Positions 35,301-47,843 of a stretch of DNA of 64,000 bases are shown here, in pieces. The translations under genes were made by a program, and so were the position numbers. Source of the stretch: Planctomycetota bacterium (GTDB lineage: Bacteria; Planctomycetota; Planctomycetia; Planctomycetales; Planctomycetaceae); the NCBI GenBank assembly GCA_014584345.1, contig JACTNB010000030.1:62001-126000 (forward strand), given 5' to 3'. The notes beneath the pieces are model-generated. The model saw only the letters and a list, made by a program, of their open reading frames with translations, was not told where the DNA came from and did not search any database. How positions within the stretch are numbered: position 1 is the stretch's first letter; each line of letters starts with the position of its first letter.

Positions 35301-35933
35301 TCCCGAGGAGCCTGGCTGACTGCCATCAACGCGGAGAACGGCCAAGTCCGCATCCGTCAGCCGCTCGGCTTTGCAGAGACACAACACAATATTTACCTGA
35401 GCGCGGCACAAGGAAAAATTGTCGTGGTGGGGTCGCGCAACTCTGGCAACAGTAAACTTGTCGATCAGGTGCTTTACGACATCGCGGTCTTCAACGCCGT
35501 GGATGGTGCCCTGGTCTGGAAACAATCCCAGAAACAGGGGACGGGCATTGGCGGAGATCACGGAGAACAAGACCACCATCCCGTCATTGTCGAGGACAGG
35601 CTCTACTGTGAACCGTTTGGCTACCACCTGCACACTGGCGCGACGCTCGATAATTTCCTCTGGAAGGCCAAACACCGTCGCGGCTGTGGGAACATTTCCG
35701 CCTCCGCCTCGGCTTTCTTCTTCCGCGAAAATGTGACCTCCATGTTCGACCTGGACACCAATCAGGTATCCAGAGTGACGCAGATCACCCGACCGGGCTG
35801 CTGGATCAACATCTTACCGGCTGGCGGACTGCTGCTTGTCCCTGAAGCCAGTTCGGGCTGCAGTTGCAATTACGCAATCCAAACTTCGCTTGCCTTTCTC
35901 CCCGCCCCCCCTCGACCGAAACCTGCTCCCTGA
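32355..35933 (+). CDS. Exported LamG / PQQ propeller / methyltransferase-like fusion
   Basis: A very large exported protein (1192 residues from the ATG at 32355; an in-frame ATG at 32304 adds 17 residues before the signal core LCLLFVLGMNVFGLLLPL). Numbering from 32304, residues about 100-270 are a LamG/concanavalin-like domain (ITVAAWVQVD, GTYDGTEQRLYVDG, LWNRALTEAEI). A PQQ-type propeller follows (about 290-620, LDAETGEPRWTYF). Residues about 620-745 look like a Rossmann-fold SAM methyltransferase with a worn glycine motif (WCLAATADPDWLAELARQ, VLRPVGGVLWL). A second propeller starts at WTHLYANPANTACSG and runs to the end. Catalysis is doubtful. The type is common in planctomycetes. Confidence 0.85.
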   Translation: MPRNALCLLFVLGMNVFGLLLPLPDPGGRQLWAETPPTTPMYRWELTAEHVDATRFKPLAGDLPATLTAEEPRFSPQLPCGLSLVAEGKQPQHLVVSPPLRNIKLPEKAITVAAWVQVDKPLPWGGLVGALQDNGSDEKGWLLGYRNSQFCFAINSRGSSKLTYLNAPRPFDPGIWYFVVGTYDGTEQRLYVDGALAATAREQQGDIVMPEDTTFVLGAYRDKDELYGLTGQLEQISLWNRALTEAEIQSEFQTRKTRFPDIDPVVSQVSDWPTWQRNNQRTGMSPDPLQFPLARKWTFVPRHPPAPAWPPPARQDLWNRKTNLSPRVVFDRAYHVVCAGDAVIFGSSSDDRVTCLDAETGEPRWTYFAEAPVRLAPTIVKERVLFGCDDGRVHCVHLEHGALLWRFNAFPNDRRLPGNGRMISHRPIRTGVVVEEDIAWFCAGLFPNQGVEQFAVSLQDGRLLAREVVAASPQGYLELRGGRLFIPTGRDPAGAFSSTLLRRGKTTGKEASELAQQFRHAFIGAGDVRIGGGEGIVQAMSAEDGNILWKETIEGTVWALATARGKLFVSSDSGRIDCYATPHADQKFGTVIKEQTEIPARDNPHVDAARVARWVALAESPRGWCLAATADPDWLAELARQSEWRILGIATDEIQAHQARQRLAARGLYGQRIAIHVLDAGQPLPYSDYLFNCVLGPKCFGSEHADAFPHAEFKRVLRPVGGVLWLDQTDPPAYRRDPLPGTGQWTHLYANPANTACSGDLHDYTQLQLQWFGEPGPREMIDRHHRTSAPLFAAGRLFIPGNDRVYAVDAYNGTPLWEREIPNSRRIAVFRDCSQMVASDHHLFVATADQCLVLNALTGDIQQSFPVPGNDSGKLHWGYLAHLPDADLLIGSGTHPEASRREISRDVAAKETFWDFVPLVGSTQLFALYAATGQTRWSYRSQEGLLINPTLAIADGMLWFVESGNPDTLNAAIGRATANELLSRGAWLTAINAENGQVRIRQPLGFAETQHNIYLSAAQGKIVVVGSRNSGNSKLVDQVLYDIAVFNAVDGALVWKQSQKQGTGIGGDHGEQDHHPVIVEDRLYCEPFGYHLHTGATLDNFLWKAKHRRGCGNISASASAFFFRENVTSMFDLDTNQVSRVTQITRPGCWINILPAGGLLLVPEASSGCSCNYAIQTSLAFLPAPPRPKPAP

Positions 35934-36290
35934 TGGGCGTGTTGATATCAGGGGGCTCTGCAAGCCGTGCAACTGCGGGAAAATGCTTGGAATTGCGCGC
36001 GGCTCACGCAACCCTGGCAGGCGAAAATGCATAAATCAACACGCCGCGATTCTCGTTGCAGACGGCCCCCTTGTCTCCTGGGGGCAATTCCCTTGTTGTA
36101 TCGACCAGCCCCCCCGGAATGACTCCACTAGCCCGCGTGATTGTCCCGCAACACCCCCTCCGATAAACTGATTTTGATGGATATTCCGAACGGTATCGCG
36201 GAGTTGCTCGGCTTATCGCTGGAACCCGCACTCTGTAAAGATACCTGCCCGCGGTAACTTCCCTGCCATAGCCTGGCGGAGACCAAACAC
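35934..36290. other. Intergenic region with an 11-bp inverted repeat
   Basis: No gene seen. GGCGTGTTGAT (35936-35946) is repeated inverted at 36035-36045, 88 bases apart. The promoter of the giant cytochrome gene should lie near the right end. Confidence 0.4.
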
Positions 36291-40361
<4,071 letters not shown>

Positions 40362-40395
40362 CTTACCCGTTATGACACTGTCTATCGAGATTGCC

Positions 40396-41835
40396 ATGAA
40401 CACCCCCACGTTTCCCACGCGGCGTCAATGCCTGCAATCCGCATCCCTTGGGTTCGGAGCGGTGGCCCTCGATCTGCTCCAAAATTCCCCCCGCGCGCGG
40501 GCGGAACCCTTACTCCCCGAAACCGCCGGGCTGAAGGCTCTGCATTATCCCCCCAAGGCGAAACAGGTCATTTTCTGTTTCATGTCGGGAGGAGTCTCGC
40601 ATGTCGATTCCTTCGATCCCAAGCCACGTCTACGGGAATTGCATGGCCAACCCATGCCCGTGAAGGTCGAACGCACGCAGTTCAATCAAAACGGAAATAT
40701 TATGGGCAGCCCGTTTGCCTTTCAGAATTACGGGGAAAGCGGCATCCCCATCAGCGACCTGTTTCCACACATCGGGAAAGTCGCCGACGAATTGGCCGTC
40801 GTGCGTTCCCTCACGTCTCCGGTAAACGAACATGCCCAGGGAAACTTCTTCATGCACACGGGGTTCCCTTTCATGGGATATCCCACGGCTGGTGCCTGGT
40901 GCGCCTACGGGTTAGGCTCGGAAAACGAAAATCTGCCTGGTTATGTGGTGTTACAAAGTGGAGATGCCACGCCGCCGCACGGCGGGATCCCGCTGTACAG
41001 CAACGGATTTCTCCCCGCGCGTCACCAGGGCTCGATCCTGCTGGCCGATCAAGCCGAGGCCTTAAGGAACATCCGCCCCCGCGACGGCGCCCGTACTCAA
41101 CAACAACGCCTGCAATTCGCAAAAAAGCTCGATCGCGAATTTCTCCAGCAATCGGGCGACGATCCCCAGGTGGAAGCAGCCATCCAGAATTATGAAACTG
41201 CCTTCCGCATGCAAACTTCCATTCCCGATCTCTGTGATATTTCCGGGGAAACCGAGCAAACACAACGCCTGTACGGCCTCGATTCAGCCAATCCTCAACT
41301 TGCCGCCTATGGCCGACAATGCCTGCTGGCCCGGCGACTGGTGGAACGCGGCGTCCGGTTCATCGAACTGAGTTGCCTCCCCCAAACCCCGGGCGGAGGC
41401 CAGGCTCCCAACCCCTGGGACCAACATGGCAATCTCGAACAGGGGCATCGCGAGATGGCTCATCAGGTCGACCAGCCGATTTCCGCGCTCATCCAGGACC
41501 TGCGACAGCGGGGCCTGCTCGAACAGACCGTCATCGTCTGGGCGGGCGAGTTCGGTCGCACCCCCTTCTCCCAGGGAAGCAACGGGCGAGACCACAACCC
41601 CTATGGCTTCAGTATCTGGCTGGCCGGTGCCGGCGTGCGCGGCGGCACCATTTACGGCAACACCGATGAACTGGGATACCACGTCGTCGAAAATCGCTGC
41701 GAAGTTTACGACCTCTGGGCCACGATTCTGCAATTACTCGGCGTGAATCATGAAAAACTGACTTACCGCTACGGGGGACGCGACTTTCGGCTGACCGACG
41801 TCCATGGCAAAGTGCTCCGAGATATTCTTGCTTGA
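40396..41835 (+). CDS. DUF1501 protein, Tat-exported
   Basis: A 479-residue sulfatase-fold-like protein of the DUF1501 family. The ATG at 40396 starts a twin-arginine leader ([19 protein letters not shown]); a start at 40372 would only lengthen the n-region. Family motifs include [54 protein letters not shown], and near the end [20 protein letters not shown] then [18 protein letters not shown]. It follows the giant cytochrome gene by 34 bases and must be cotranscribed with it; the two families form a conserved pair. Tat export implies folding, possibly with a metal, before transport. The biochemical function is not known. Confidence 0.93.
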   Translation: MNTPTFPTRRQCLQSASLGFGAVALDLLQNSPRARAEPLLPETAGLKALHYPPKAKQVIFCFMSGGVSHVDSFDPKPRLRELHGQPMPVKVERTQFNQNGNIMGSPFAFQNYGESGIPISDLFPHIGKVADELAVVRSLTSPVNEHAQGNFFMHTGFPFMGYPTAGAWCAYGLGSENENLPGYVVLQSGDATPPHGGIPLYSNGFLPARHQGSILLADQAEALRNIRPRDGARTQQQRLQFAKKLDREFLQQSGDDPQVEAAIQNYETAFRMQTSIPDLCDISGETEQTQRLYGLDSANPQLAAYGRQCLLARRLVERGVRFIELSCLPQTPGGGQAPNPWDQHGNLEQGHREMAHQVDQPISALIQDLRQRGLLEQTVIVWAGEFGRTPFSQGSNGRDHNPYGFSIWLAGAGVRGGTIYGNTDELGYHVVENRCEVYDLWATILQLLGVNHEKLTYRYGGRDFRLTDVHGKVLRDILA

Positions 41836-41897
41836 GTCCTCCCGTGAAACTCGGCACACAAGCTATGCCGCATGAGCAACGGCGGAGGGAAAACGCA

Positions 41898-42149
41898 CTA
41901 GTCCGCATTTCTCACACAGTTACCAATGCGGTATATATCGTCTCGAAAATGCCCAGAAAACTAGCCGCGCCCGTCAGGAAGCGGGCCACGCGGGCGGTTC
42001 CCCGAGGAACACGCCTTGGACACAACGTCAATTCTGGCAATGTAATGCAAAAAAACCGAGCCCCGGTTTGGCCCGCTTCCTGACGGGCGCGGCTAGTTCG
42101 TCGAAGTCAGTAATCCTGTTTTATAGACCCGGGTGAGAAATCCGGGCTA
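41898..42149. repeat. Nested palindromic element, copy 1
   Basis: A 252-bp non-coding repeat filling most of the gap between convergent genes (DUF1501 ending 41835, potassium channel ending 42147, which overlaps the last three bases). Outer ends are an imperfect inverted repeat of the type TAGCCCGGATTTCTCAC (left version has TCCGCATTTCTCAC). Left arm is 41898-41960, core 41961-42096, right arm 42097-42149. Both arms and the core recur at 57977-58224. Confidence 0.85.
41961..42096 (+). mobile_element. MITE-like core with perfect 28-bp inverted repeats, copy 1
   Basis: The core is bounded by 41961-41988 and 42069-42096, which are perfect inverted repeats of 28 bases starting CTAGCCGCGCCCGTCAGGAA. 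Between them lie 80 bases with no open frame, containing GGGCGGTTCC, TTGGACACA and CTGGCAATG, all found again in copy 2. Size, ends and lack of coding fit a MITE or a REP-like palindrome; no transposase is nearby. CTAG is itself a palindrome, so it could be a target duplication. Confidence 0.75.
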
Positions 42150-42578
42150 AGGATTGCCGTCCCGTTTTCGCCAGTCTTTTTCCATATGCATGAAAATGAA
42201 GGACGCCGTCCAGGCTATCAATACCAGCCCCGTCAGCGTTTCGACGGCCGTAAAAAACCGCAGTGCCCCGCGCGGCGTGATGTCTCCAAACCCCAGGGAT
42301 GTGTACGCCACAAAGGAAAAATACCAGAAATCCTCCGCGAGATATCGCAGTTCGCCCTCCAGCCGACCGTAACTCTCGTGCATGTGAAAAAATGCGTAAC
42401 CCAACGCAAACAGCGAAACTTCCACCACATGCGCCAGCAGCGCGCCCAGCACGCTCACGGCAATCCACCGGCGCATGATTGTTTTATCCAGCATCCAGGT
42501 CAGCATGACCAGGGCGAAGTAGTGCACGCTCACCGCCAGCAACACCAAGAGGCAGGTTATCAGCAACACAACGAACAT
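42147..42578 (-). CDS. Two-TM potassium channel-like protein
   Basis: A 143-residue membrane protein of the ion-channel (Ion_trans_2) type. AAGGA eight bases before the ATG at 42578 supports the start. Helices lie at about residues 2-30, 40-66 and 105-130, with a pore loop before the last helix; the selectivity filter reads TSLGFGDITP, as in K+ channels (TxGxGD). No cytoplasmic RCK domain follows; the chain stops at HMEKDWRKRDGNP. The gene lies 34 bases downstream of the RND pump on the same strand and is probably in its operon. Conducting K+ is inferred from the filter. Confidence 0.85.
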   Translation of the reverse strand: MFVVLLITCLLVLLAVSVHYFALVMLTWMLDKTIMRRWIAVSVLGALLAHVVEVSLFALGYAFFHMHESYGRLEGELRYLAEDFWYFSFVAYTSLGFGDITPRGALRFFTAVETLTGLVLIAWTASFIFMHMEKDWRKRDGNP

Positions 42579-42612
42579 GCACGGAATCCTTGCTCACGAG
42601 AACCAGACGGTA

Positions 42613-45600
42613 TCACGACGCCACCCCGGGCTCGCCGCGCTCCGGGATTTCCACCATCGTGATGCCCAGGGATTCCGCAAATATGGCATACAAGGACGGG
42701 ATCACCAGCAGTGTCAACAGCGTGGCTATCAGCAATCCGGAAATCATGCACCAGGCCATCCCTTCCCACAACGGTCCACCGGCTAGCGCCAACGGCAGCA
42801 AGCCTCCCACGGTGGTGGCCGTCGTCAGGAAAATCGGCAACAGACGCTGACGACCTGCCTCCACCAGGCAGCTTCGAAATTCCGCTTGCGTCAAACCCAT
42901 GACCGGGCCCGCGCCAGTCGAACCCATAATCTTCTGCAGTACCAGTTGATCGGCAAATTCGATGAAAATTATGCCCGTGTTCAACACAATTCCAAACAGG
43001 GATAATATCCCCAACTGCGGCATAAAACCGAGAGGATTCCCCGTGAAGTACAGCCCCGGCAACGCCCCGATCAACGCCAGCGGCAGCGTGGCCAGAATGA
43101 TGATCGGCTTAATCCACCCGTTATACTGAATCACCAGGCACAGGATGATCAACAGCAGTGATATTCCCAGGCACACACTCAACTGCTGCGTCCCTTCCGA
43201 TGAATCCTCGTAGGCCCCGCCTGGCACGATGGTGAAACCGGCTGGCAACGACGCCTGGATTTCCCCAAACGCCTCGGAATTCAGTATCTCACGCACGATA
43301 TCGTTCCCGCGATAACCCGGTTCCACCTGGCTGGTCACTTCGATCATGCGATTCCGGTCCCGCCGCTCGATCATCGAATATTCCCAGCGCGGCGTGAGCG
43401 TGGCGATCGATTCCAGCGGCACTTTCCCCTGCGTCCCTTCCACAAAGACCGTTTCAATCCCTTCAATGCTGTTCCGCTTGCCCCGCGCCAGCCGCAGATA
43501 GACCGGCACCAGATGATCCCCCTCGCGAAATGTGGACAGTTGCTGCCCGCTGAAGTAGGTATTCAGCATCTTGGCAACCTGCGAATTCGTAACCCCCGCC
43601 AGATTCGCCTTGTCCGGATCAACCGCCACGCGCAATTCGAATCCGGGAATTCCCCAGGAATTGCTCACGTCCCATGTGCCAGGATGATCGCGCACCAATT
43701 GCTCAACGCGTGCAGCCGCTTGCTTCAGCATCGCGTCATCGGCAAATCCCGTCCCGGAAATTCTTAAAGCCACTGGATCCGAGGAGGGCCCCAGGAATAG
43801 TTCCCGGGGAACAACCCGCGCACCTGCCAGCGGTTGTATGCCCAGTTCAGCGTCCCCTTCTTCCGCCACCTCGCGAATCCGTTCCGCCAGCCAGGGTGTA
43901 AACAAGGGATTGCTGGTTCGCACCAGGATTTCCGCGTAATTCGGCTTCGAACCCTCGGGATCCCACGACAGATACCACCGCGAACCACCCCCTCCAATCA
44001 TGGATCGCATGGCCCGAATCCGCTGGATCGGAGCCCCGGATGCATCCTCGGTCGGGCTGAGACGATGCAACATTTCCTCGACGGCACGCGTCGCTTCGCT
44101 GGTCTGGAAGATGGTCGCGGTTTCTGGCAACCAGACCTGAATCACAAACTGATCCCGGCGATCCTTCGGAAAGAATTCCGATCCCACCGGTAACGAGACC
44201 GCCCAGACCAGCAGCACCACCGAGACCCCAACCGTCAGCCACTTCGCCCCGATCGCGGCACCCGCCATCCGATTAAACACCCGATCCACCAGCGAACCAC
44301 TGGGACGCGTCTCCTTACCGCCTCCGAACAGGCGTCCCAACCGGTCAAACAACCAGGGTATGGGAGCGGAAGGAGCCTGGGGATCGCGCGGAGCCCGGAT
44401 AAACCGCGCGGCCAATATCACGCATAACGTCATCGCCAGGATCCAACTGATCCCCAGCGTAATCGACAGCGTTATCGGCAGACTCGCGATGTATTCCCGT
44501 TTCGTCCCCTGCAAGGCGAGCAACATCGGAAAAAACGCGGCAATGGTCGTGGCGGTCCCGCTCAGCATCGCAAACGAGAGCAGGTTCGCCCCACTCGCGG
44601 TCGCCTGGTCGGGCGACATCCCATTGATTTGATTCGTCCGAGACTGGTCGCATACCTGCACCGCGTTATCCACCAGCAACCCCAGCGCGATGATAATCGA
44701 TGCCAACGAAATCTGTTCCAACTGCACCTCGAACACGGTGATCAACGCAATCGATGCCAGGACCACTACGGGGATATTCGCCGCCATCACCGCTGCCGTG
44801 CGAAAACCCACCACCAGGTAGACGATCACCACCACGATTATGATCGCCCCGATCACATTGTTCACCACTTCCGCGATCTTCCCCTTCACATTCACCGACT
44901 GATCCGAAACCGGAACCACCGCGATATCCCGCGGCAGCGTCTGGTCGATCGTACGCATCCGCTCGACCAATGCCAGGGACTCCTCGCAGACGCGGACGAT
45001 ATTCCCCCCCGACTTCATCCGCACCGCGCATATCACCGCGGGAGTCGAGGTTTGACCATCGCTGAAGCGGCAAATGCGTCGCGGGGGATCGGCATAATCG
45101 CGTATCACGCGCAGGCCCAGATCGCTTAAATAGACGGGCCGACCGGCTTCTCCCGTATCGACGATGATGGAGTTGACTTCGGCAACCGTATTGAATTCCC
45201 CTTCGGGCTTCACAAAGAAACGACCGTTCTCGGTATCAATCGTCCCCCCCGGCGCTATGATGTTCCGGGCTTCTATAAGTCTCTGCAGTTGACTGGTCGT
45301 TAAATCGATCTGAGACCAGGTATCGAATTCCGTTTCGATATACACAGCCTCGTCGATCACACCAAATAACTCCACCTTGGAAACACCCGCAATCGATCGA
45401 AGCTGGTCCTGCAGACTTTCCGTGAAAATCTCCAATTGACGATAGGAATACACATCGGCGGGCTTGATGGCCGCTTCCCCGGGCAGAGGAATCTGATGCA
45501 CCGCCAGCACGAGGATGCTCGTATCTCCGAACTCGTCGTTCACAATCGGTGTAATCCCCGCGTCCGGCATCTCCACCCGGGCCACGCGGGCACGTACCTT

Positions 45601-45927
45601 GTCCCACACGTTGTCGATGGTCGCCTTCGTCACCCGATCCAACGCATCGACATAAATTTCGGACAGCCCCGACGTCGAATTCGATCGGACGATATCCACT
45701 TCCTCGATCGAATCGATCGCCTCCTCCAGCTTATCGGTGATCAACTGCTCCACTTTTTCGGCAGAGGCTCCCGGCCAGGAGGTAATCACGGCGCAGGTCC
45801 GCACTGTATATTCCGGATCCTCGCGGCGCGGCATGGTAAAAAATGATATGATCCCCCACAGCATCAGCAAACTGGAAAGGGTCACCACGATGGGACGATA
45901 ACGCAGGGCGAATTCGGGCAGATTCAT
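42613..45927 (-). CDS. RND efflux transporter permease
   Basis: A complete 1104-residue inner-membrane RND pump (AcrB/MMPL-like HAE family). The first helix and porter domain open with VVTLSSLLMLWGIISFFTMP and PEYTVRTCAVITSWPGASAE. The two helix repeats are clear (around 340-550 and 890-1090). In helix 4, IIIALGLLVDNAVQVCD carries one Asp (D420) of the proton relay; AcrB has two adjacent Asp, here the second is N421. The end matches the usual TTVGGLLPLALAGGPLWEGMA. Its ATG shares one base with the adaptor stop codon (TGATG). An outer-membrane TolC-like partner is not in the window. Substrate unknown. Confidence 0.93.
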   Translation of the reverse strand: MNLPEFALRYRPIVVTLSSLLMLWGIISFFTMPRREDPEYTVRTCAVITSWPGASAEKVEQLITDKLEEAIDSIEEVDIVRSNSTSGLSEIYVDALDRVTKATIDNVWDKVRARVARVEMPDAGITPIVNDEFGDTSILVLAVHQIPLPGEAAIKPADVYSYRQLEIFTESLQDQLRSIAGVSKVELFGVIDEAVYIETEFDTWSQIDLTTSQLQRLIEARNIIAPGGTIDTENGRFFVKPEGEFNTVAEVNSIIVDTGEAGRPVYLSDLGLRVIRDYADPPRRICRFSDGQTSTPAVICAVRMKSGGNIVRVCEESLALVERMRTIDQTLPRDIAVVPVSDQSVNVKGKIAEVVNNVIGAIIIVVVIVYLVVGFRTAAVMAANIPVVVLASIALITVFEVQLEQISLASIIIALGLLVDNAVQVCDQSRTNQINGMSPDQATASGANLLSFAMLSGTATTIAAFFPMLLALQGTKREYIASLPITLSITLGISWILAMTLCVILAARFIRAPRDPQAPSAPIPWLFDRLGRLFGGGKETRPSGSLVDRVFNRMAGAAIGAKWLTVGVSVVLLVWAVSLPVGSEFFPKDRRDQFVIQVWLPETATIFQTSEATRAVEEMLHRLSPTEDASGAPIQRIRAMRSMIGGGGSRWYLSWDPEGSKPNYAEILVRTSNPLFTPWLAERIREVAEEGDAELGIQPLAGARVVPRELFLGPSSDPVALRISGTGFADDAMLKQAAARVEQLVRDHPGTWDVSNSWGIPGFELRVAVDPDKANLAGVTNSQVAKMLNTYFSGQQLSTFREGDHLVPVYLRLARGKRNSIEGIETVFVEGTQGKVPLESIATLTPRWEYSMIERRDRNRMIEVTSQVEPGYRGNDIVREILNSEAFGEIQASLPAGFTIVPGGAYEDSSEGTQQLSVCLGISLLLIILCLVIQYNGWIKPIIILATLPLALIGALPGLYFTGNPLGFMPQLGILSLFGIVLNTGIIFIEFADQLVLQKIMGSTGAGPVMGLTQAEFRSCLVEAGRQRLLPIFLTTATTVGGLLPLALAGGPLWEGMAWCMISGLLIATLLTLLVIPSLYAIFAESLGITMVEIPERGEPGVAS

Positions 45928-47636
45928 CAGCGTTCCCCCGCCACGCTAGTCACGCGGACTGCTTCGCCATCGACCAGAAAGTGCGTCCCTCCGGCGACAA
46001 TTCGATCACCCGACTTAAGTTCTCCGGGTGTGACGGGCTCGACCTTTTGCAGAGCTCCCACATTCTGGCCCTGCAGTCGAATCCTTACCTGGCGCACCAC
46101 GCTGCCACCATTGACCTCGTCCACCACAAACAGACTGGCAAGACCTTCTTCCAGCCCCTCCCGCTGGATCGCGTCCATCGGAATGTATAAGCCCGCAATG
46201 ATCGGATTCGCATTCAGTTCGACCTGCACGATGTCACCGGGCCGGAAACGCCAGCGCTCACGCACAAAATAGATGTTCGCCTCGGATTTCAACCGCGCCA
46301 GGATCTCTTCCTCCGCAAGCGGTTGGCCACGCATATCCTGCACTCCTCCCAGCAGCACATCCGAGACAGGGTTCAAGTTCCCCACATCGGTCAACTCCCG
46401 CAACGTCGCGGCCGACATAAACGTTATCCGGCCATCGCCGGGTACGACAACCACCCGTTCGACTTCCAGTTTCTCGGGAATTTCCGTCTCCAATATCCCC
46501 CGCTGGACATTTTTCACCCGCCAGACCACATACTCGTCCCCATCACGATACAGGGATTCCGCATGCACAAAATAGGGGGAATCTCTGTAAAGCTTTTCCG
46601 CAAACAACCCAACGACTCCCCGCGTACGGAGATCCCTTGCAGGATCGTACTCCCGAGGCAAGCCATCCATCAGTTGGGAATTACGGATCAGCAGCGTGAC
46701 CAGAAACGTGCGCGTCGCGGCATCGGCCACGGCCGCCTTTTCATAAACCATTGCCGGAACGGGATAGTTTTCGCCCGGCGGAAAGACCTGCACGATGTCG
46801 CTGAAGTTCAACCGCGCATCCGTTTGCGCCGAAACCTGCACATCCACCTGGATCGGATCCATCATCTGTAGACGCACCACCGGCTGGCCTGCCTGCACGA
46901 CACTCCCCACCGTTTCATACACGGTAGAAACCTGCCCCTGGAACGGAGCCCGCAAAATCGTGTCATCCAGATCCTGCTGGGCCTGCCGGACCGCCTCCTC
47001 GGCTTCATTCACCTGGGCCGCGAACGAGGCACGCTCCGATTCCTTCACCGCGGTCGTGGCCTCCAATTGCTGCAACTCAGCCTCCGCGGTTGTCAGATCG
47101 GCCTGGGCCTTGTCGAGGCTTTGCTGCGTTTCCACCTGGCGGTTGAACAAATTGCTGATACGTCCGAATTCCTGACGCGATAAATCGAGCGAGGCTTGCG
47201 CGGAACGCAACCGCTTAGGCATGACATCGCGCACTTCCTTTTCCGAGGCGGACAAGCGGGCCCGGGCCGTCTCCAGACTCGCACGCGTACTGGCCAGTCG
47301 CACTTCGTAGCGCGTCGGCGATATCTCCGCGAGGTTCGTTGACTGATCGTCCACAAACGCCCCCGTCGCCGCATCGAAACGCGGACCAGTCACATTCAGC
47401 CCCGGTTCGATGATGCCACTAATCCGGCCGGATACCTCGAATCCCACATCCTGCGACTTCCACGGAGAAACACTGCCCGCATGACGAAACTCGGGAGTCG
47501 GCTGGCTCTCCCGCAACTCAAACACCGTCACTGGCCGCGGCCGCGGGGTCACCGTCACTTCAGCTCTGCCGGATCCACAACCAGTCAATCCGACACTACT
47601 CCAACAGACTAGAAGACAAACACCGATTCGAGTCAT
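45927..47636 (-). CDS. RND periplasmic adaptor lipoprotein with large insertion
   Basis: A membrane-fusion (HlyD/AcrA-type) protein. A lipoprotein signal ends in LTGC (C20). Order: barrel/lipoyl strand (about 60-110), coiled coil (about 112-228, ARARLSASEKEVRDV), second lipoyl half with ILRAPFQGQVSTVYETVGSV (228-255), then beta-barrel strands. It has 569 residues, against about 370-400 for typical adaptors; the surplus is an insertion of about 140 residues (about 320-462) within the barrel region. The gene starts the operon with the RND permease (1-base overlap) and the channel-like protein. It links the pump to an outer-membrane channel encoded elsewhere. Confidence 0.9.
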   Translation of the reverse strand: MTRIGVCLLVCWSSVGLTGCGSGRAEVTVTPRPRPVTVFELRESQPTPEFRHAGSVSPWKSQDVGFEVSGRISGIIEPGLNVTGPRFDAATGAFVDDQSTNLAEISPTRYEVRLASTRASLETARARLSASEKEVRDVMPKRLRSAQASLDLSRQEFGRISNLFNRQVETQQSLDKAQADLTTAEAELQQLEATTAVKESERASFAAQVNEAEEAVRQAQQDLDDTILRAPFQGQVSTVYETVGSVVQAGQPVVRLQMMDPIQVDVQVSAQTDARLNFSDIVQVFPPGENYPVPAMVYEKAAVADAATRTFLVTLLIRNSQLMDGLPREYDPARDLRTRGVVGLFAEKLYRDSPYFVHAESLYRDGDEYVVWRVKNVQRGILETEIPEKLEVERVVVVPGDGRITFMSAATLRELTDVGNLNPVSDVLLGGVQDMRGQPLAEEEILARLKSEANIYFVRERWRFRPGDIVQVELNANPIIAGLYIPMDAIQREGLEEGLASLFVVDEVNGGSVVRQVRIRLQGQNVGALQKVEPVTPGELKSGDRIVAGGTHFLVDGEAVRVTSVAGER

Positions 47637-47843
47637 GCAACGGACCCATCAGAAAAATAACCCGGAGAATCAGGCGATTCCAGCAGTCGCCAGAATCGCA
47701 CCGCTTAAAATCCCTGGCAAAACGATATAACGATATTATGAAATGAAGTGCAAGCAGACTAACCAACTCCCCATGAATTCACAATTAACATCACATCCCA
47801 GGATCTGCCATTTCCACCCGACACAAGGGCAGCCCGATTTCGG

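Noticed and set aside
35936..36045. 11-bp inverted repeat in the gap before the giant cytochrome
   Set aside because: The arms are 88 bases apart and short; probably chance or an old repeat remnant, so not called as an element.
41832..42083. Open frame of 83 codons across the palindromic element
   Set aside because: It reads through the inverted repeat; the matching frame in copy 2 is interrupted and starts differently, so coding is unlikely.
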